Notes: a model not told the origin generated them from the letters alone. 64,000 nucleotides of DNA from Phyllobacterium zundukense (GCF_025452195.1 NZ_CP104973.1:3703001-3767000); one strand, 5' to 3'; numbered from the stretch's first letter, positions 25,284-33,510 are shown. Program-made: numbers and translations.

Positions 25284-26192
25284 ATGAGACCATTTGTTAG
25301 GAAGACAGATGCGGAGGCATGGATTAGGTTGTTGTGGATTCTCCCTGGAATGAGACCGTCAACAGAACCAATGCGCCCCGCATCAGCTCCCAAAATAGTG
25401 TTCATTCTTGGCAGCGCACCGGATGCCGTGCGATCGCGTGAGTGGCAGCGTGCGCCTTTCGATGCGATCGTCGCCATCAACAACGCCTGGCGGGTGCGCG
25501 ACGATTGGAATTACCTTCTCCACGCCGGTGACTTTCCGCAGAGCGCAATGCCCGGGCCGGAGCTGGCGGTCGGCCGCAAGATCCACACGGCGTCCGAATA
25601 TGTTCCTGCACAAAACGCCTATGGCGGCTTTGTCTATGCGGGGGCCACAATGTCCCTGACGTCGGCCTACTGGGCCCTGCACGCTCTCAAGCCGGATGTG
25701 CTCGCATTCCTCGGCTGTGACATGAACTACGATCAGGCCGGTCCAACGCATTTTTATGGCTACGGCAATGCGGATCCGCTGCGCCCGGATGTGACGCTGC
25801 AAAGCCTTGAAGCAAAAACCGGGCGGCTGATGATTTCGGCAGCACGGCAGGGATGTATTTGCGTCAATCTTTCCCATCTGGACGCAAGCCGGCTGGTTTT
25901 CCCGCGTGTCGATATCGAAGAGCTTGCAGAGTGGTCATCGAGCGATGCGCAGCTTCGCGCCGGCCGCGTCTTGCAGCAGGTCGACGAGACAGAATTGCAG
26001 CGTGCCGAAATCCGCGAAAGAACGCTCGGTTATTATTTCCCGAGCGGCGAGTATTGGCTGTTTTTGGACCAGATCGACGGCCGCGAACTCCGGTGCCTCG
26101 ACAATTTGTGGCTGGCCGCGCTGGGCCGCAAAGAAACTACCCCTGCACTTGAATGCTCAGAGACCGTTTGGAAAATCGCTGCGGCGAGGTAG
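25284..26192 (+). CDS. Conserved hypothetical, possible glycosyltransferase-like fold
   Basis: A protein of up to 302 residues. After an uncertain N-terminus it reads KIVFILGSAPDAVRSREW, AIVAINNAWRV, LLHAGDFPQ, GATMSLTSAYWAL and LAFLGCDMNYD, then THFYGYG. The Rossmann-like GSAP start and the 'NNAWR' and 'GCDM' segments recall DUF115/sialyltransferase-like proteins, but this is weak inference. No ribosome site separates the ATGs at codons 1, 23 and 30. Its last codons and stop lie in a RIME-like repeat, so the C-terminus SETVWKIAAAR is element-derived. Confidence 0.6.
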   Translation: MRPFVRKTDAEAWIRLLWILPGMRPSTEPMRPASAPKIVFILGSAPDAVRSREWQRAPFDAIVAINNAWRVRDDWNYLLHAGDFPQSAMPGPELAVGRKIHTASEYVPAQNAYGGFVYAGATMSLTSAYWALHALKPDVLAFLGCDMNYDQAGPTHFYGYGNADPLRPDVTLQSLEAKTGRLMISAARQGCICVNLSHLDASRLVFPRVDIEELAEWSSSDAQLRAGRVLQQVDETELQRAEIRERTLGYYFPSGEYWLFLDQIDGRELRCLDNLWLAALGRKETTPALECSETVWKIAAAR

Positions 26193-26305
26193 ATGGCGTG
26201 GTTTTCGAGACCCGGAGCGCAGCGTACATTAAGTACGTGAGCACCGGAAGCGCAGAAAATCGCATCAGATGACCGCCGCAGTAGAGTTTCCAAACGGTCT
26301 CTCAG
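26156..26305. repeat. RIME-like palindromic element, copy 5, between convergent genes
   Basis: Terminal arms CTCAGAGACCGTTTGGAAA and TTTCCAAACGGTCTCTCAG are inverted with one mismatch. The core has GACCCGGAGCGCAGCGTAC / GTACGTGAGCACCGGAAGCG. Both flanking genes end inside the arms (TAG at 26190-26192, minus-strand TGA at 26302-26304). Confidence 0.88.
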
Positions 26306-27543
26306 ATTGAATAGCGGATTCTGACAGAAGTTCCCTTGCCGGGCGTGGAACTTATATCCAGCCTCCCTGCCATGGTCTTCATGAGCTCGACGCAGTTGGT
26401 GAGTCCAAGGCCAACATGTCCGCCAGCTTTGGTGGAGAAGAATGGCTGTTTTGCCTTGGCCAGCAGGTCCCGGCTCATTCCTCCTCCATTGTCGCTGACG
26501 ATCAGGATCAGTTGCGAACGGCGCAGGAATCGCCGACGCACGGTTCCCGTAATGGCTATGATGGGATCGGTGCGTCCGGCGACCGCATTGATGGCATTCA
26601 GAACGAGTTCGTCCAGCAGCAGGTGAAACTGCGATGCAGGGACATTGACAGCGCGCACCTCGTCATCGGCATTTACGTTCAGCGTTTTTTTGCTGTTCGT
26701 GACGATGTTGTCGATGATCAGGCCGAGTGGAGCGGGCGGCACCTTGGAGCGGGCATGCCCTATCATCATCAAACCTTCATTGATTGAATCGAGCTCCACT
26801 ATCGTGCGCACGGCAGCATGCGTCATTTCGGGTGGCGGCATCGAATGTCCGTTCAGATAGCCCAGAAAGAGACGCAACGCTGCGACCCGTGTTCGTGTCA
26901 TATGGGCAAAAAGGAGCGAAAAAGACCTGATGTGCTGATCTTTCTCCCAACTCATTTTATTGTGTTGCCAGATGGCGATTAAGCTCAGAATAAGCGCTGC
27001 AATAGCGCCAAAGAGGATGAGCATGTTATGTGCGGCATCGGTGGCGATTTGCGCCGTTGCACTCAGACCCTGGCTATAATCGACTGTCACGCTGGCCAAG
27101 CGAACAAGATAGCCATCCACAGTCGTGATGGATCCGAGGGCCTGTTCATAGTTCCCGCCATGGATGGCTACGGGCATGACAGTAAGGTCGACCGCTTCGA
27201 TTGCACGGTGCAGGATGGCCATGTTTGGCTGCTTGATGAACGCGGCTGCGTAGTCGAGGCTTGCAATCAATTTCAGATTGAACCGCAACAATCGGAGGTC
27301 CTGCAACAATCGGGGGTCATTTTTGCCGGTGCTCATGGACAGTTCCAGATAGCCGCTTATCCGGGCGGCCTTTTCTCTCGATTGAGCCAGTCGCCATCGG
27401 ATTTCAGAGGCTTGGCTAAGTGTGAGTTCTGTTTGTTGTCTGTAAGTATCTGTACGCAAAAGCGACCAAACGCTGAGACATAACGAGACGAGGAGACCTG
27501 CATAGAGAAAAAAGGGCAGGATCTGGCCTATCGCGCGCCTCAT
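26302..27543 (-). CDS. Divergent membrane sensor histidine kinase
   Basis: A 413-residue protein with membrane segments at about 8-28 and 174-193 and a roughly 145-residue periplasmic helical sensor region between them. The phosphoacceptor box is unusual: FAHMTRTRVAALRLF (His214), keeping H-x-x-R-T but lacking the following proline. The ATPase domain is complete: DELVLNAINAV, DNGGGM (351-356), PFFSTK and GGHVGLGL. The start ATG overlaps the stop of the preceding gene. It probably signals to the response regulator at the head of the operon. Confidence 0.82.
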   Translation of the reverse strand: MRRAIGQILPFFLYAGLLVSLCLSVWSLLRTDTYRQQTELTLSQASEIRWRLAQSREKAARISGYLELSMSTGKNDPRLLQDLRLLRFNLKLIASLDYAAAFIKQPNMAILHRAIEAVDLTVMPVAIHGGNYEQALGSITTVDGYLVRLASVTVDYSQGLSATAQIATDAAHNMLILFGAIAALILSLIAIWQHNKMSWEKDQHIRSFSLLFAHMTRTRVAALRLFLGYLNGHSMPPPEMTHAAVRTIVELDSINEGLMMIGHARSKVPPAPLGLIIDNIVTNSKKTLNVNADDEVRAVNVPASQFHLLLDELVLNAINAVAGRTDPIIAITGTVRRRFLRRSQLILIVSDNGGGMSRDLLAKAKQPFFSTKAGGHVGLGLTNCVELMKTMAGRLDISSTPGKGTSVRIRYSI

Positions 27544-28082
27544 CGGGTCGGGCGCACGTTCACGACAAACCACACCCAAATGGACTTGCGGCTGAGAATA
27601 TAGGAGGACGGAAGGTCGTTGAGCGGCCAGACCAGATAAAAGGGTCCGCCATCGTCAATCGATAGCGGCCTGTACAATTGGCCATCCTTGCAAAGACCGC
27701 TTGTCCTGTCCTCTTCAACGCACTGCTGTTCGATGGCCACCATGGGTGAAAAAGCATCGATCTCTTTGCTCGTCACCCTCGCGATGAAGTCGTTATAGGC
27801 GACAATCTCAAAATCCTTGACATCGGCAAGATGGCTCCGGGCGAGGATGTCTTTAAGCCAGGGGCCGCGAAAGCTCGTTTTCTGGCCTTTTCTGCTCCAG
27901 GGCGTCGCCGTAGTTCTTTCGTGCAGATCAAACCCGCTGCGCAACTGTTTTTCCGTATATGTCGCGGTTTCTCCAGGCGCCCGTTCGATCGTCAGAATGT
28001 CCGGATCAGGAGATTGCGATCTCGCAATGGTGGGAGTCCCCAGCAGTGCCAGCCACAGAATGACCTTCAGAAAATTTTTCAT
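27540..28082 (-). CDS. Periplasmic molybdopterin-oxidoreductase-fold protein
   Basis: A 180-residue protein with a signal peptide (MKNFLKVILWLALLGTPTIA, cleavage near ARS-QS). The mature part resembles the sulfite-oxidase-type molybdopterin-binding fold in reduced form (FRGPWLKDILARSHL, YNDFIARVTSKEID, LYRPLSIDDGGPFYLVWPLN). Cysteines occur in QQCVEEDRTSGLCKDG, but a canonical Mo-ligand context is not clear. AGGTG precedes the chosen ATG. Its place between regulator and kinase suggests a sensory partner rather than an enzyme; that is inference. Confidence 0.7.
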   Translation of the reverse strand: MKNFLKVILWLALLGTPTIARSQSPDPDILTIERAPGETATYTEKQLRSGFDLHERTTATPWSRKGQKTSFRGPWLKDILARSHLADVKDFEIVAYNDFIARVTSKEIDAFSPMVAIEQQCVEEDRTSGLCKDGQLYRPLSIDDGGPFYLVWPLNDLPSSYILSRKSIWVWFVVNVRPTR

Positions 28083-28194
28083 AAACGATGCACCTGAACC
28101 GGTCCGCATTTGGGCTATGACGGCGACTGCAGGCCGGTGCTGAAATAAACTGATAAAATTCAAGTATCGAAATAACAGACGAGAATAAGCCACA

Positions 28195-28839
28195 CTACAA
28201 CGAGTTCGGCAACTGCCCGAACTTCAAAAGTTTAGCCCGGGCGCGCTTATAGTAACGTTCGGCAGAGGCTGCGTCGATATTGAGATGCTCGCCAAGCTGG
28301 TCGTAGATCGCCTTGCGGCTGATATCTGGCGGCCTCTGCATCATCCACTGCACCAGTTCCTGTTCTCTCGGAGAGAGCACTGTATGGTAGACTTCCGGTG
28401 AAATGCTTGTTTCGTGCATCAAGCCAACGCAGCATCCGTGATCTGCTATCGTCTGCAAAATCGCCGTCATGGTGCCAGGTTTAAGGCTGTTTTTGGCAAT
28501 GTAGCCCGCCACGCCGAGATTGCGGACCTCTTCCCACTCCTGTGCACTCTCGGCACCGGTGATAACAATATGAATAGCTGCAGGCGTTCGTTCCACGATG
28601 GTGCTTATGGTCTTCAGGCGGTCCACCCAGGATCGCGGGTCGTAACCTGGCAGCCCCGGATCGATGAGAATAAGCGCAAACTGATTGGCCTCGATCAGCG
28701 CCAGCGCTGCATCTACCGTCGCAGCGGCATGGACGACGCTGGCCGGTATCGCTGCTTGCAATTCGTGTACAAGCGCGAGGCGCATCAAATGCTGGTCTTC
28801 GACGATCAATACGTCCTGTAACGAATGCTTGGTTGTCAA
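28195..28839 (-). CDS. Response regulator with LuxR-like output domain
   Basis: A 214-residue protein with a receiver domain (acidic VEDQ at 13-16, phosphoacceptor Asp60 in LILIDPGLPGYDP, Thr94, Lys116) and a C-terminal helix-turn-helix (LSPREQELVQWMMQRPPDIS and SAERYYKRARAKLLKFG), a variant of the LuxR/FixJ type with a longer second helix region. The only in-frame start is TTG, at the end of a run of T's with no SD, so the true start or an undetected frame slip is possible. It heads the three-gene operon. Confidence 0.8.
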   Translation of the reverse strand: MTTKHSLQDVLIVEDQHLMRLALVHELQAAIPASVVHAAATVDAALALIEANQFALILIDPGLPGYDPRSWVDRLKTISTIVERTPAAIHIVITGAESAQEWEEVRNLGVAGYIAKNSLKPGTMTAILQTIADHGCCVGLMHETSISPEVYHTVLSPREQELVQWMMQRPPDISRKAIYDQLGEHLNIDAASAERYYKRARAKLLKFGQLPNSL

Positions 28840-29399
28840 AAAAAAACTTTCAAAATAAGTGCTTTAAATCAAAGTACTTTTTATAGCTCGATTCGGCTTC
28901 GTGCAGATAGGGACAGCACCGTCACTTTCGCCTGATCGTCACGAGGCTGTCAGTCGCGTGTGAAGACAACGCGCTTCGATCTGCGGACACAACGACGCGG
29001 CTCGCAAGAAAGACATTGAGTGTGGTTGACATATCGTTAACCATCACGTAGCAGGGCGTTCATTCTGACGAGTCAAATCTGTTACTTAAGACTTAGCTGA
29101 CGTAATATCAAAGTGCGATGGCCGGACTAACCGGATATTGATCTATATTTTGATGCTAAAGCATCACAAAGATTATTGGTTTAAATTTATTGGAACGATT
29201 TATATGGAACGCAATCTTTTATTTAACGGCGTGAAATCAATTCCCGGTTCTGGCTTGTGCCCCGTATATGGGGACAGCGTTGTCACTTTTGCGCGGCCGC
29301 AATTTGCGTCAATACGCCAGGATGAAAGCAGACTCTATTTTTCCAGCGCCGCCAGCATCGACGCCCCCCGCCACTAACGACAACTCGACGGAGGCCAGG
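28840..29399. promoter_or_regulatory. Long regulatory region with a duplicated 25-bp motif
   Basis: No convincing gene. Two related sites, 28907-28931 and 29268-29292, match at 20 of 25 positions (consensus ATRGGGACAGC-N3-GTCACTTTYGC). The first lies upstream of the response-regulator operon, the second upstream of the next plus-strand gene. Each contains a GACAGC/GTCAC core. They are candidate binding sites of the adjacent response regulator. AT-rich DNA fills the space between them. Confidence 0.5.
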
Positions 29400-29678
29400 A
29401 TGGAAACCATTCTGTTGATGATCGCCATTGGTTTTCATGAACAAGCGAGGGCTGAAGTCGCCCGGCTTGTTCTTTCATGCACCAAACTCAAGGCAGCAGG
29501 CGTCGATTGCGAGCTGATCGAGAAACGGCTCGATACCGCCAGGGAAGTCGAACGACGCATCAGGGATGAAATGCTGCGCTGCCCCACAGAATATATTCAG
29601 AATGCTGCCGCCAAGGTCGTGCATCTACGCCAGACCTTTACGCAGGACCATGCGACAAGCGAGGCGGGTGGGCGCTAG
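29400..29678 (+). CDS. Small hypothetical protein
   Basis: A 92-residue helical protein beginning METILLMIAIGFHEQARAEV, with CTKLKAAGVDCELIEKRLDT in the middle. The start was set at the ATG with GGAGG five bases upstream. The frame stays open further upstream, so an N-terminal extension from 29322 is possible. It has no signal peptide or known domain. A copy of the duplicated motif lies about 110 bp upstream, suggesting control by the neighbouring two-component system. Confidence 0.55.
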   Translation: METILLMIAIGFHEQARAEVARLVLSCTKLKAAGVDCELIEKRLDTAREVERRIRDEMLRCPTEYIQNAAAKVVHLRQTFTQDHATSEAGGR

Positions 29679-29985
29679 TTCTCCCATAACTATCCAGGCG
29701 GCAATTGTCGCTTGTTGCAGCAAGTGGCCCCGTCATTGGCGGGGCCGCTTTGCATTCATCGCTTCGAAAAACGTGTGACCAATCCATGTCGGCGTCGGAG
29801 ACAATGACCGACATTGGAGCCGTTTTTCTACCCCTGCCCCATTTGAGAAACATTTCAGAAACGAAACACCACAGGCGGGAAATAGCGCCGAAACATCCGC
29901 ATTGGATAAAGAGGCAGGTGGACGATTCTACACCTGCACGTTGCAGTCCCCTCTTCTGTTACCCCACCAAAGGAAACCCAAGGAT
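29679..29985. other. Intergenic region with hairpins and an upstream motif
   Basis: It holds a terminator-like hairpin GGCCCCG/CGGGGCC (29726-29746, poor U-tract), a TTTTT-N4-CCCTGCCCCATT motif (29823-29843) shared with the next intergenic region, and a perfect GCAGGTG/CACCTGC dyad (29914-29937). These probably form the control region of the His-rich protein. Confidence 0.5.
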
Positions 29986-30189
29986 ATGAAAACGTCTCTT
30001 TATACAGCTCTTGGCCTTGCCATAGCGCTCGCCGTTTCCGCGCCGGTACTTGCCACGAGTGCAAGCGCTGCTGAACCGGTTCATCACAGGCACCACCGCG
30101 TCCACCACCATCATCATCATGTCGTGCATCACCCGAAGCATCATGTATGGCACAAGCACCACGGAAAGCGTGTCTACAAGCACGTATAG
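29986..30189 (+). CDS. Small secreted histidine-rich protein
   Basis: A 67-residue protein with a signal peptide (MKTSLYTALGLAIALAVSAP, cleavage near SASAA-EP). The 39-residue mature part is nearly half histidine (HHRHHRVHHHHHHVVHH). Such a tail should bind Zn, Ni or Cu in the periplasm; this is inferred from composition only. AAAGGA and AAGGA lie upstream. It precedes another low-complexity secreted protein and two cytochromes c. Confidence 0.75.
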   Translation: MKTSLYTALGLAIALAVSAPVLATSASAAEPVHHRHHRVHHHHHHVVHHPKHHVWHKHHGKRVYKHV

Positions 30190-30448
30190 GACAGAACATA
30201 CAAACACATGTGCCGGTTATCACTTAATGATGACCGGCATCCTTCATATGCAATCCTGCCCCTCGATCTGCGCGCTTTTTCACGCATTGGAACAACAAGT
30301 TCTCAAAAGTGATCGCCCCTTTTTGATCCCTGCCCCATTGCCGACCGTTATTCATCCAAGGTTCAGAGAATTGGACTTATGTCTAATATCTCAGGGACGT
30401 TTAAGCGTTGAAAGCCTTTGGCAAAAGCGGGCTTTCACTGGAGGAACA

Positions 30449-30802
30449 ATGAGAAAGTTGATTTCAGCTCTAAGCGCGGTTCTGGTGTCGATCGGGACAC
30501 TTGTTCCAGTTGAAACGGCCAGCGCCGCGCCTATGACTATCCAGCAGCCAGTCGAGATCTCGAAGGCTGCTCAGAACCCAAATGTCGAAACCGTCCGCCA
30601 TCGCGACCGGTGGGACCGCCGGCATCACCGCCGCTGGGACCGCAGGCACTACGGTTGGGAACGCAGGTATCATCGCCGCTGGGATCGCAGGTACTATGGT
30701 GACCGGTATTACCGCCGCCCCTACTACCGGGATCGACCATACTATCGTACCTGGGATGACCCTTACCGGTATCGCAGAAGCGGTATCTATCTACAGTTCT
30801 GA
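30449..30802 (+). CDS. Secreted Arg/Tyr/His-rich low-complexity protein
   Basis: A 117-residue protein with a signal peptide (cleavage near TASAA-PM) and a mature part made of degenerate repeats of the type RRWDRRYYGDRYYRR. GGAGGA precedes the ATG closely. It recalls basic surface proteins such as BA14K, but the C-terminal signature of that family is absent. It may bind polyanions or the cell surface. A canonical terminator follows. Confidence 0.72.
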   Translation: MRKLISALSAVLVSIGTLVPVETASAAPMTIQQPVEISKAAQNPNVETVRHRDRWDRRHHRRWDRRHYGWERRYHRRWDRRYYGDRYYRRPYYRDRPYYRTWDDPYRYRRSGIYLQF

Positions 30803-30812
30803 CATCATGACC

Positions 30813-30841
30813 AGCCCCGGCGTCAAACGCCGGGGCTTTTT
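30813..30841 (+). terminator. Rho-independent terminator
   Basis: An 11-bp perfect stem AGCCCCGGCGT / ACGCCGGGGCT with loop CAA, then TTTTTG, just after the Arg/Tyr-rich gene. Confidence 0.92.
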
Positions 30842-30972
30842 GCTTCCCCAACTTGCCGACAAACGAAAATGTGATCGAAACGGCCGCGTGCTTTTCGCAA
30901 TGTTTAATCTAGAGTGCCCACCGGAAGCCCTTGAAGCCACACTACTTTAGCCACAAGAGTCGGAGACACCCC

Positions 30973-31419
30973 ATGAACAGACTGATTTCGCTTGCTGCGG
31001 CGCCTTTGCTTGCCATCGCACTTGTCGCACCGGCAAGCGCCGATGCGCTCGCTGACCGCCAGGCGCTCATGAAGGATCAGGGCAAGACCGTCGGCAGCAT
31101 CACACCGATCATCAAAGGCGAAAAGCCGTTCGACGCCGATGCGGTAAAGGCCGCACTGGTACACCTGAACGAGGATGCGCAGAAGATCGATGTGGCGACG
31201 CTGTTCCCGGCAGGTTCGGATCAGGGCAAGACCACCGTTTCGCCGAAGATCTGGGAAGACAATGCCGGCTTTGTCGCGGCCGTAGAAAAATACAAGAAAG
31301 ACGCAGCTGCGGCAGCCGAAGCCAACCCGAATGACCTCGAAAGTTTCAAAGTCGTCTTCAACCAGGTAGCCGAGAATTGCGCTTCCTGCCACAAGGCCTT
31401 CCGCATCAAGAAAGACTAG
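30973..31419 (+). CDS. Cytochrome c-prime/c556-type protein
   Basis: A 148-residue periplasmic protein with a signal peptide (cleavage near ASADA) and a single haem-binding CASCH close to the C-terminus in NCASCHKAFRIKK, the hallmark of the four-helix class II cytochromes. They transfer electrons or bind NO. GGAG lies seven bases before the ATG. It is followed after 7 bp by a dihaem cytochrome gene, forming an operon. Confidence 0.92.
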   Translation: MNRLISLAAAPLLAIALVAPASADALADRQALMKDQGKTVGSITPIIKGEKPFDADAVKAALVHLNEDAQKIDVATLFPAGSDQGKTTVSPKIWEDNAGFVAAVEKYKKDAAAAAEANPNDLESFKVVFNQVAENCASCHKAFRIKKD

Positions 31420-31426
31420 ATGTCAG

Positions 31427-32353
31427 ATGATGCGCAAGCTCGCATTGCTCATCATCATTCTGGCGTTGATTGGCGGGGCCGGGTTCTGGTTGCTCTCGGC
31501 GCCCACCCATGTCGATCCGGCAAAGCTCGCCGCGGCAGCTCCGGGTGATCCGCAACGCGGCATGAGCATCTTCTGGCAAGGGGGCTGCGCCTCCTGCCAC
31601 GCTGCCCCGGGCGCCAAGGGGGATGCACGGCTGGTGCTGGCGGGCGGTCTCAACCTCGTCACGCCGTTCGGCACCTTCGTAACGCCAAACATTTCCCCAT
31701 CGAAGCAAGGCATCGGCGACTGGTCCTTCGCCGATCTCGCCAATGCGATGATGGAAGGCGTCTCGCCTGATGGCAGGCATTTCTATCCGGCCTTTCCCTA
31801 TACATCCTATGCGCGCATGCAGGTGCAGGATATTGCCGATCTCTACGCTTTCCTGAAGACCCTGCCCCCGTCCGACAATGTCGCGGGGCCGCACAAGCTC
31901 GGTTTTCCTTTCAACGTCAGGCGCGGCATTGGTCTGTGGAAGCGGCTCTTTCTTTCGCCGCAGCCGGTCCTCACGCTGGCCAATGCCACTGATGTGATCA
32001 AGCGCGGTCAATATCTGGTGGAAGGCCCCGGCCATTGCGGCGAATGCCATACCCCCCGCGATGTCATTGGTGGGCCGGACAACACGCAATGGCTGGCGGG
32101 CGCCAAGGCGCCGGAGGGCAAGGGCGTCATACCGAACATCACTAGCGGCGAAGGCGGAATCGATTCCTGGACCGAAAAGGATATTTCCTATGCGCTGGAG
32201 AGCGGTTTCACCCCGGATTTCGACTCGCTCGGCGGCTCGATGACGGATGTCGTCCTCAATATGGCGCATCTCGAGCCTGCGGATCGTGACGCGATCGCCG
32301 CCTATCTGAAGGCTGTGCCCGCGCATCCGAACGGGTTTCCGGCGGCGAAGTGA
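31427..32353 (+). CDS. Dihaem c-type cytochrome, membrane-anchored
   Basis: A 308-residue protein with an N-terminal anchor at about 4-23 and two class I cytochrome domains, with CASCH (QGGCASCHAAPG) and CGECH (GHCGECHTPRDV). It resembles the cytochrome subunits of membrane-bound dehydrogenases and of sulfur or alcohol oxidation chains. Tight linkage to the class II cytochrome suggests joint electron transfer. No dehydrogenase subunit is nearby, so the donor is unknown. Confidence 0.9.
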   Translation: MMRKLALLIIILALIGGAGFWLLSAPTHVDPAKLAAAAPGDPQRGMSIFWQGGCASCHAAPGAKGDARLVLAGGLNLVTPFGTFVTPNISPSKQGIGDWSFADLANAMMEGVSPDGRHFYPAFPYTSYARMQVQDIADLYAFLKTLPPSDNVAGPHKLGFPFNVRRGIGLWKRLFLSPQPVLTLANATDVIKRGQYLVEGPGHCGECHTPRDVIGGPDNTQWLAGAKAPEGKGVIPNITSGEGGIDSWTEKDISYALESGFTPDFDSLGGSMTDVVLNMAHLEPADRDAIAAYLKAVPAHPNGFPAAK

Positions 32354-32485
32354 TTTCGCCGCCTGCGCCAAAACAGGCATGATTTTCCCCATCCCCGCAA
32401 TTGTTCGCACGTTCTGACGTCGCCGACGCTGATCCATTGCGCCATCCTTTGTCGAAGCCAACGTTATCGGAAAGGGATGCCTCGC

Positions 32486-33454
32486 ATGATCAATCGCAGA
32501 CAGACTCTCGCTTTGCTCGGTGCTGCCGCAGCAACTACCGCTCTGCCCTTCGCAGCGCATGCAGCTGCGGAATCGCCAAAGACACTCCGCATCGGCTGGC
32601 AGAAAAATGGTGTCCTGGCACTGGCCAAAGGCAATGGCGCGCTGGAAAAACGTTTCGAACAGCGCGGCATCGATGTCAGCTGGTCAGAATTCTCTTCCGG
32701 GCCACCGCTTCTCGAGGCACTCGGCGCCGGTGCTATCGATTTCGGTCCGACAGGTGATGTGCCGCCGCTTTTCGCGCAGGCAGCGGGCGGAAATCTTGTC
32801 TATGCCGGAACCTATAGGGGCCCACCGGCGGGTTCGGCGATTCTCGTCCACAAGGATTCGCCATTGCAGTCGATAGCCGATCTCAAGGGCAAGCGCGTCG
32901 CTTTCAAACGTGGTTCGAGCGCTCACAATTTCACGGTCAAGGCCTTGCGGACGGCCGGGCTGGCCGTGACTGACATTGTTGCATCCGACCTATCGCCTCC
33001 CGATGCGGCCGCTGCCTTCACCGCAGGTCAGATCGACGCCTGGACAATCTGGGATCCCTATTTTGCCGTGGCCGAGAAGCGCCCGGAAGCCCGGGTGCTG
33101 GCAACCGGGAAAGGCGTCGTCGAGTCCTGGTCGTTCTTTCTCAGCAATGGCGACTTTGCCGCCGCGCACGGCGATGTTCTGACGGATGTCCTTGATGAGC
33201 TGGCGCTTGTCGGCCGGTCAGCGCAAGACAATCTCGACGAAACAGTGCGCATCCTCGCGAAGATAACCGGCGTGCCGGAGGATATCCAGAAGGTTGTCCT
33301 GACGCGCGAGGGAGCGGACCTTGGCAGGGTGGCGGGCGTTACGCCGGAAGCCATTGCCTATCAGCAGGCGTTGGCCGATGAGTTCTTTGACCTCAAGATC
33401 GTGCCGAAGAAGCTCAATGTCAGCGATATCGTATGGCGGGCCAAGCAGGCATGA
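32486..33454 (+). CDS. ABC transporter substrate-binding protein, aliphatic sulfonate type
   Basis: A 322-residue protein with a Tat-like signal (NRRQTLALLGAAAA) and the SsuA/NMT1 fold: LRIGWQKNGVLALAKG, LEALGAGAIDFGPTGDVPPL, IADLKGKRVAFKRGSSAHNF, AGQIDAWTIWDPYF. It should bind sulfonates, taurine or related oxyanions in the periplasm. No permease or ATPase gene adjoins it, so it is an orphan that must use a transporter encoded elsewhere. The start was set at the second ATG, with AAAGGG upstream. Confidence 0.87.
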   Translation: MINRRQTLALLGAAAATTALPFAAHAAAESPKTLRIGWQKNGVLALAKGNGALEKRFEQRGIDVSWSEFSSGPPLLEALGAGAIDFGPTGDVPPLFAQAAGGNLVYAGTYRGPPAGSAILVHKDSPLQSIADLKGKRVAFKRGSSAHNFTVKALRTAGLAVTDIVASDLSPPDAAAAFTAGQIDAWTIWDPYFAVAEKRPEARVLATGKGVVESWSFFLSNGDFAAAHGDVLTDVLDELALVGRSAQDNLDETVRILAKITGVPEDIQKVVLTREGADLGRVAGVTPEAIAYQQALADEFFDLKIVPKKLNVSDIVWRAKQA

Positions 33455-33482
33455 GCAGGTTCCCTCATCTGAAATAACCAGT

Positions 33483-33510
33483 CGGGCGCAGCTTCCATTG
33501 CGCCCGGCTT
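33483..33510 (+). terminator. Terminator after the binding-protein gene
   Basis: An 8-bp stem CGGGCGCA / TGCGCCCG with an 8-base loop, followed by GCTTTATC. Confidence 0.7.

Noticed and set aside
29138..29377. A possible 79-residue gene in the long intergenic region
   Set aside because: It has no SD, no domain, and overlaps the duplicated regulatory motif.
31427..32353. The dihaem cytochrome as a SoxA or gluconate dehydrogenase subunit
   Set aside because: No partner subunits (SoxX, dehydrogenase) are nearby, so a specific role was not assigned.
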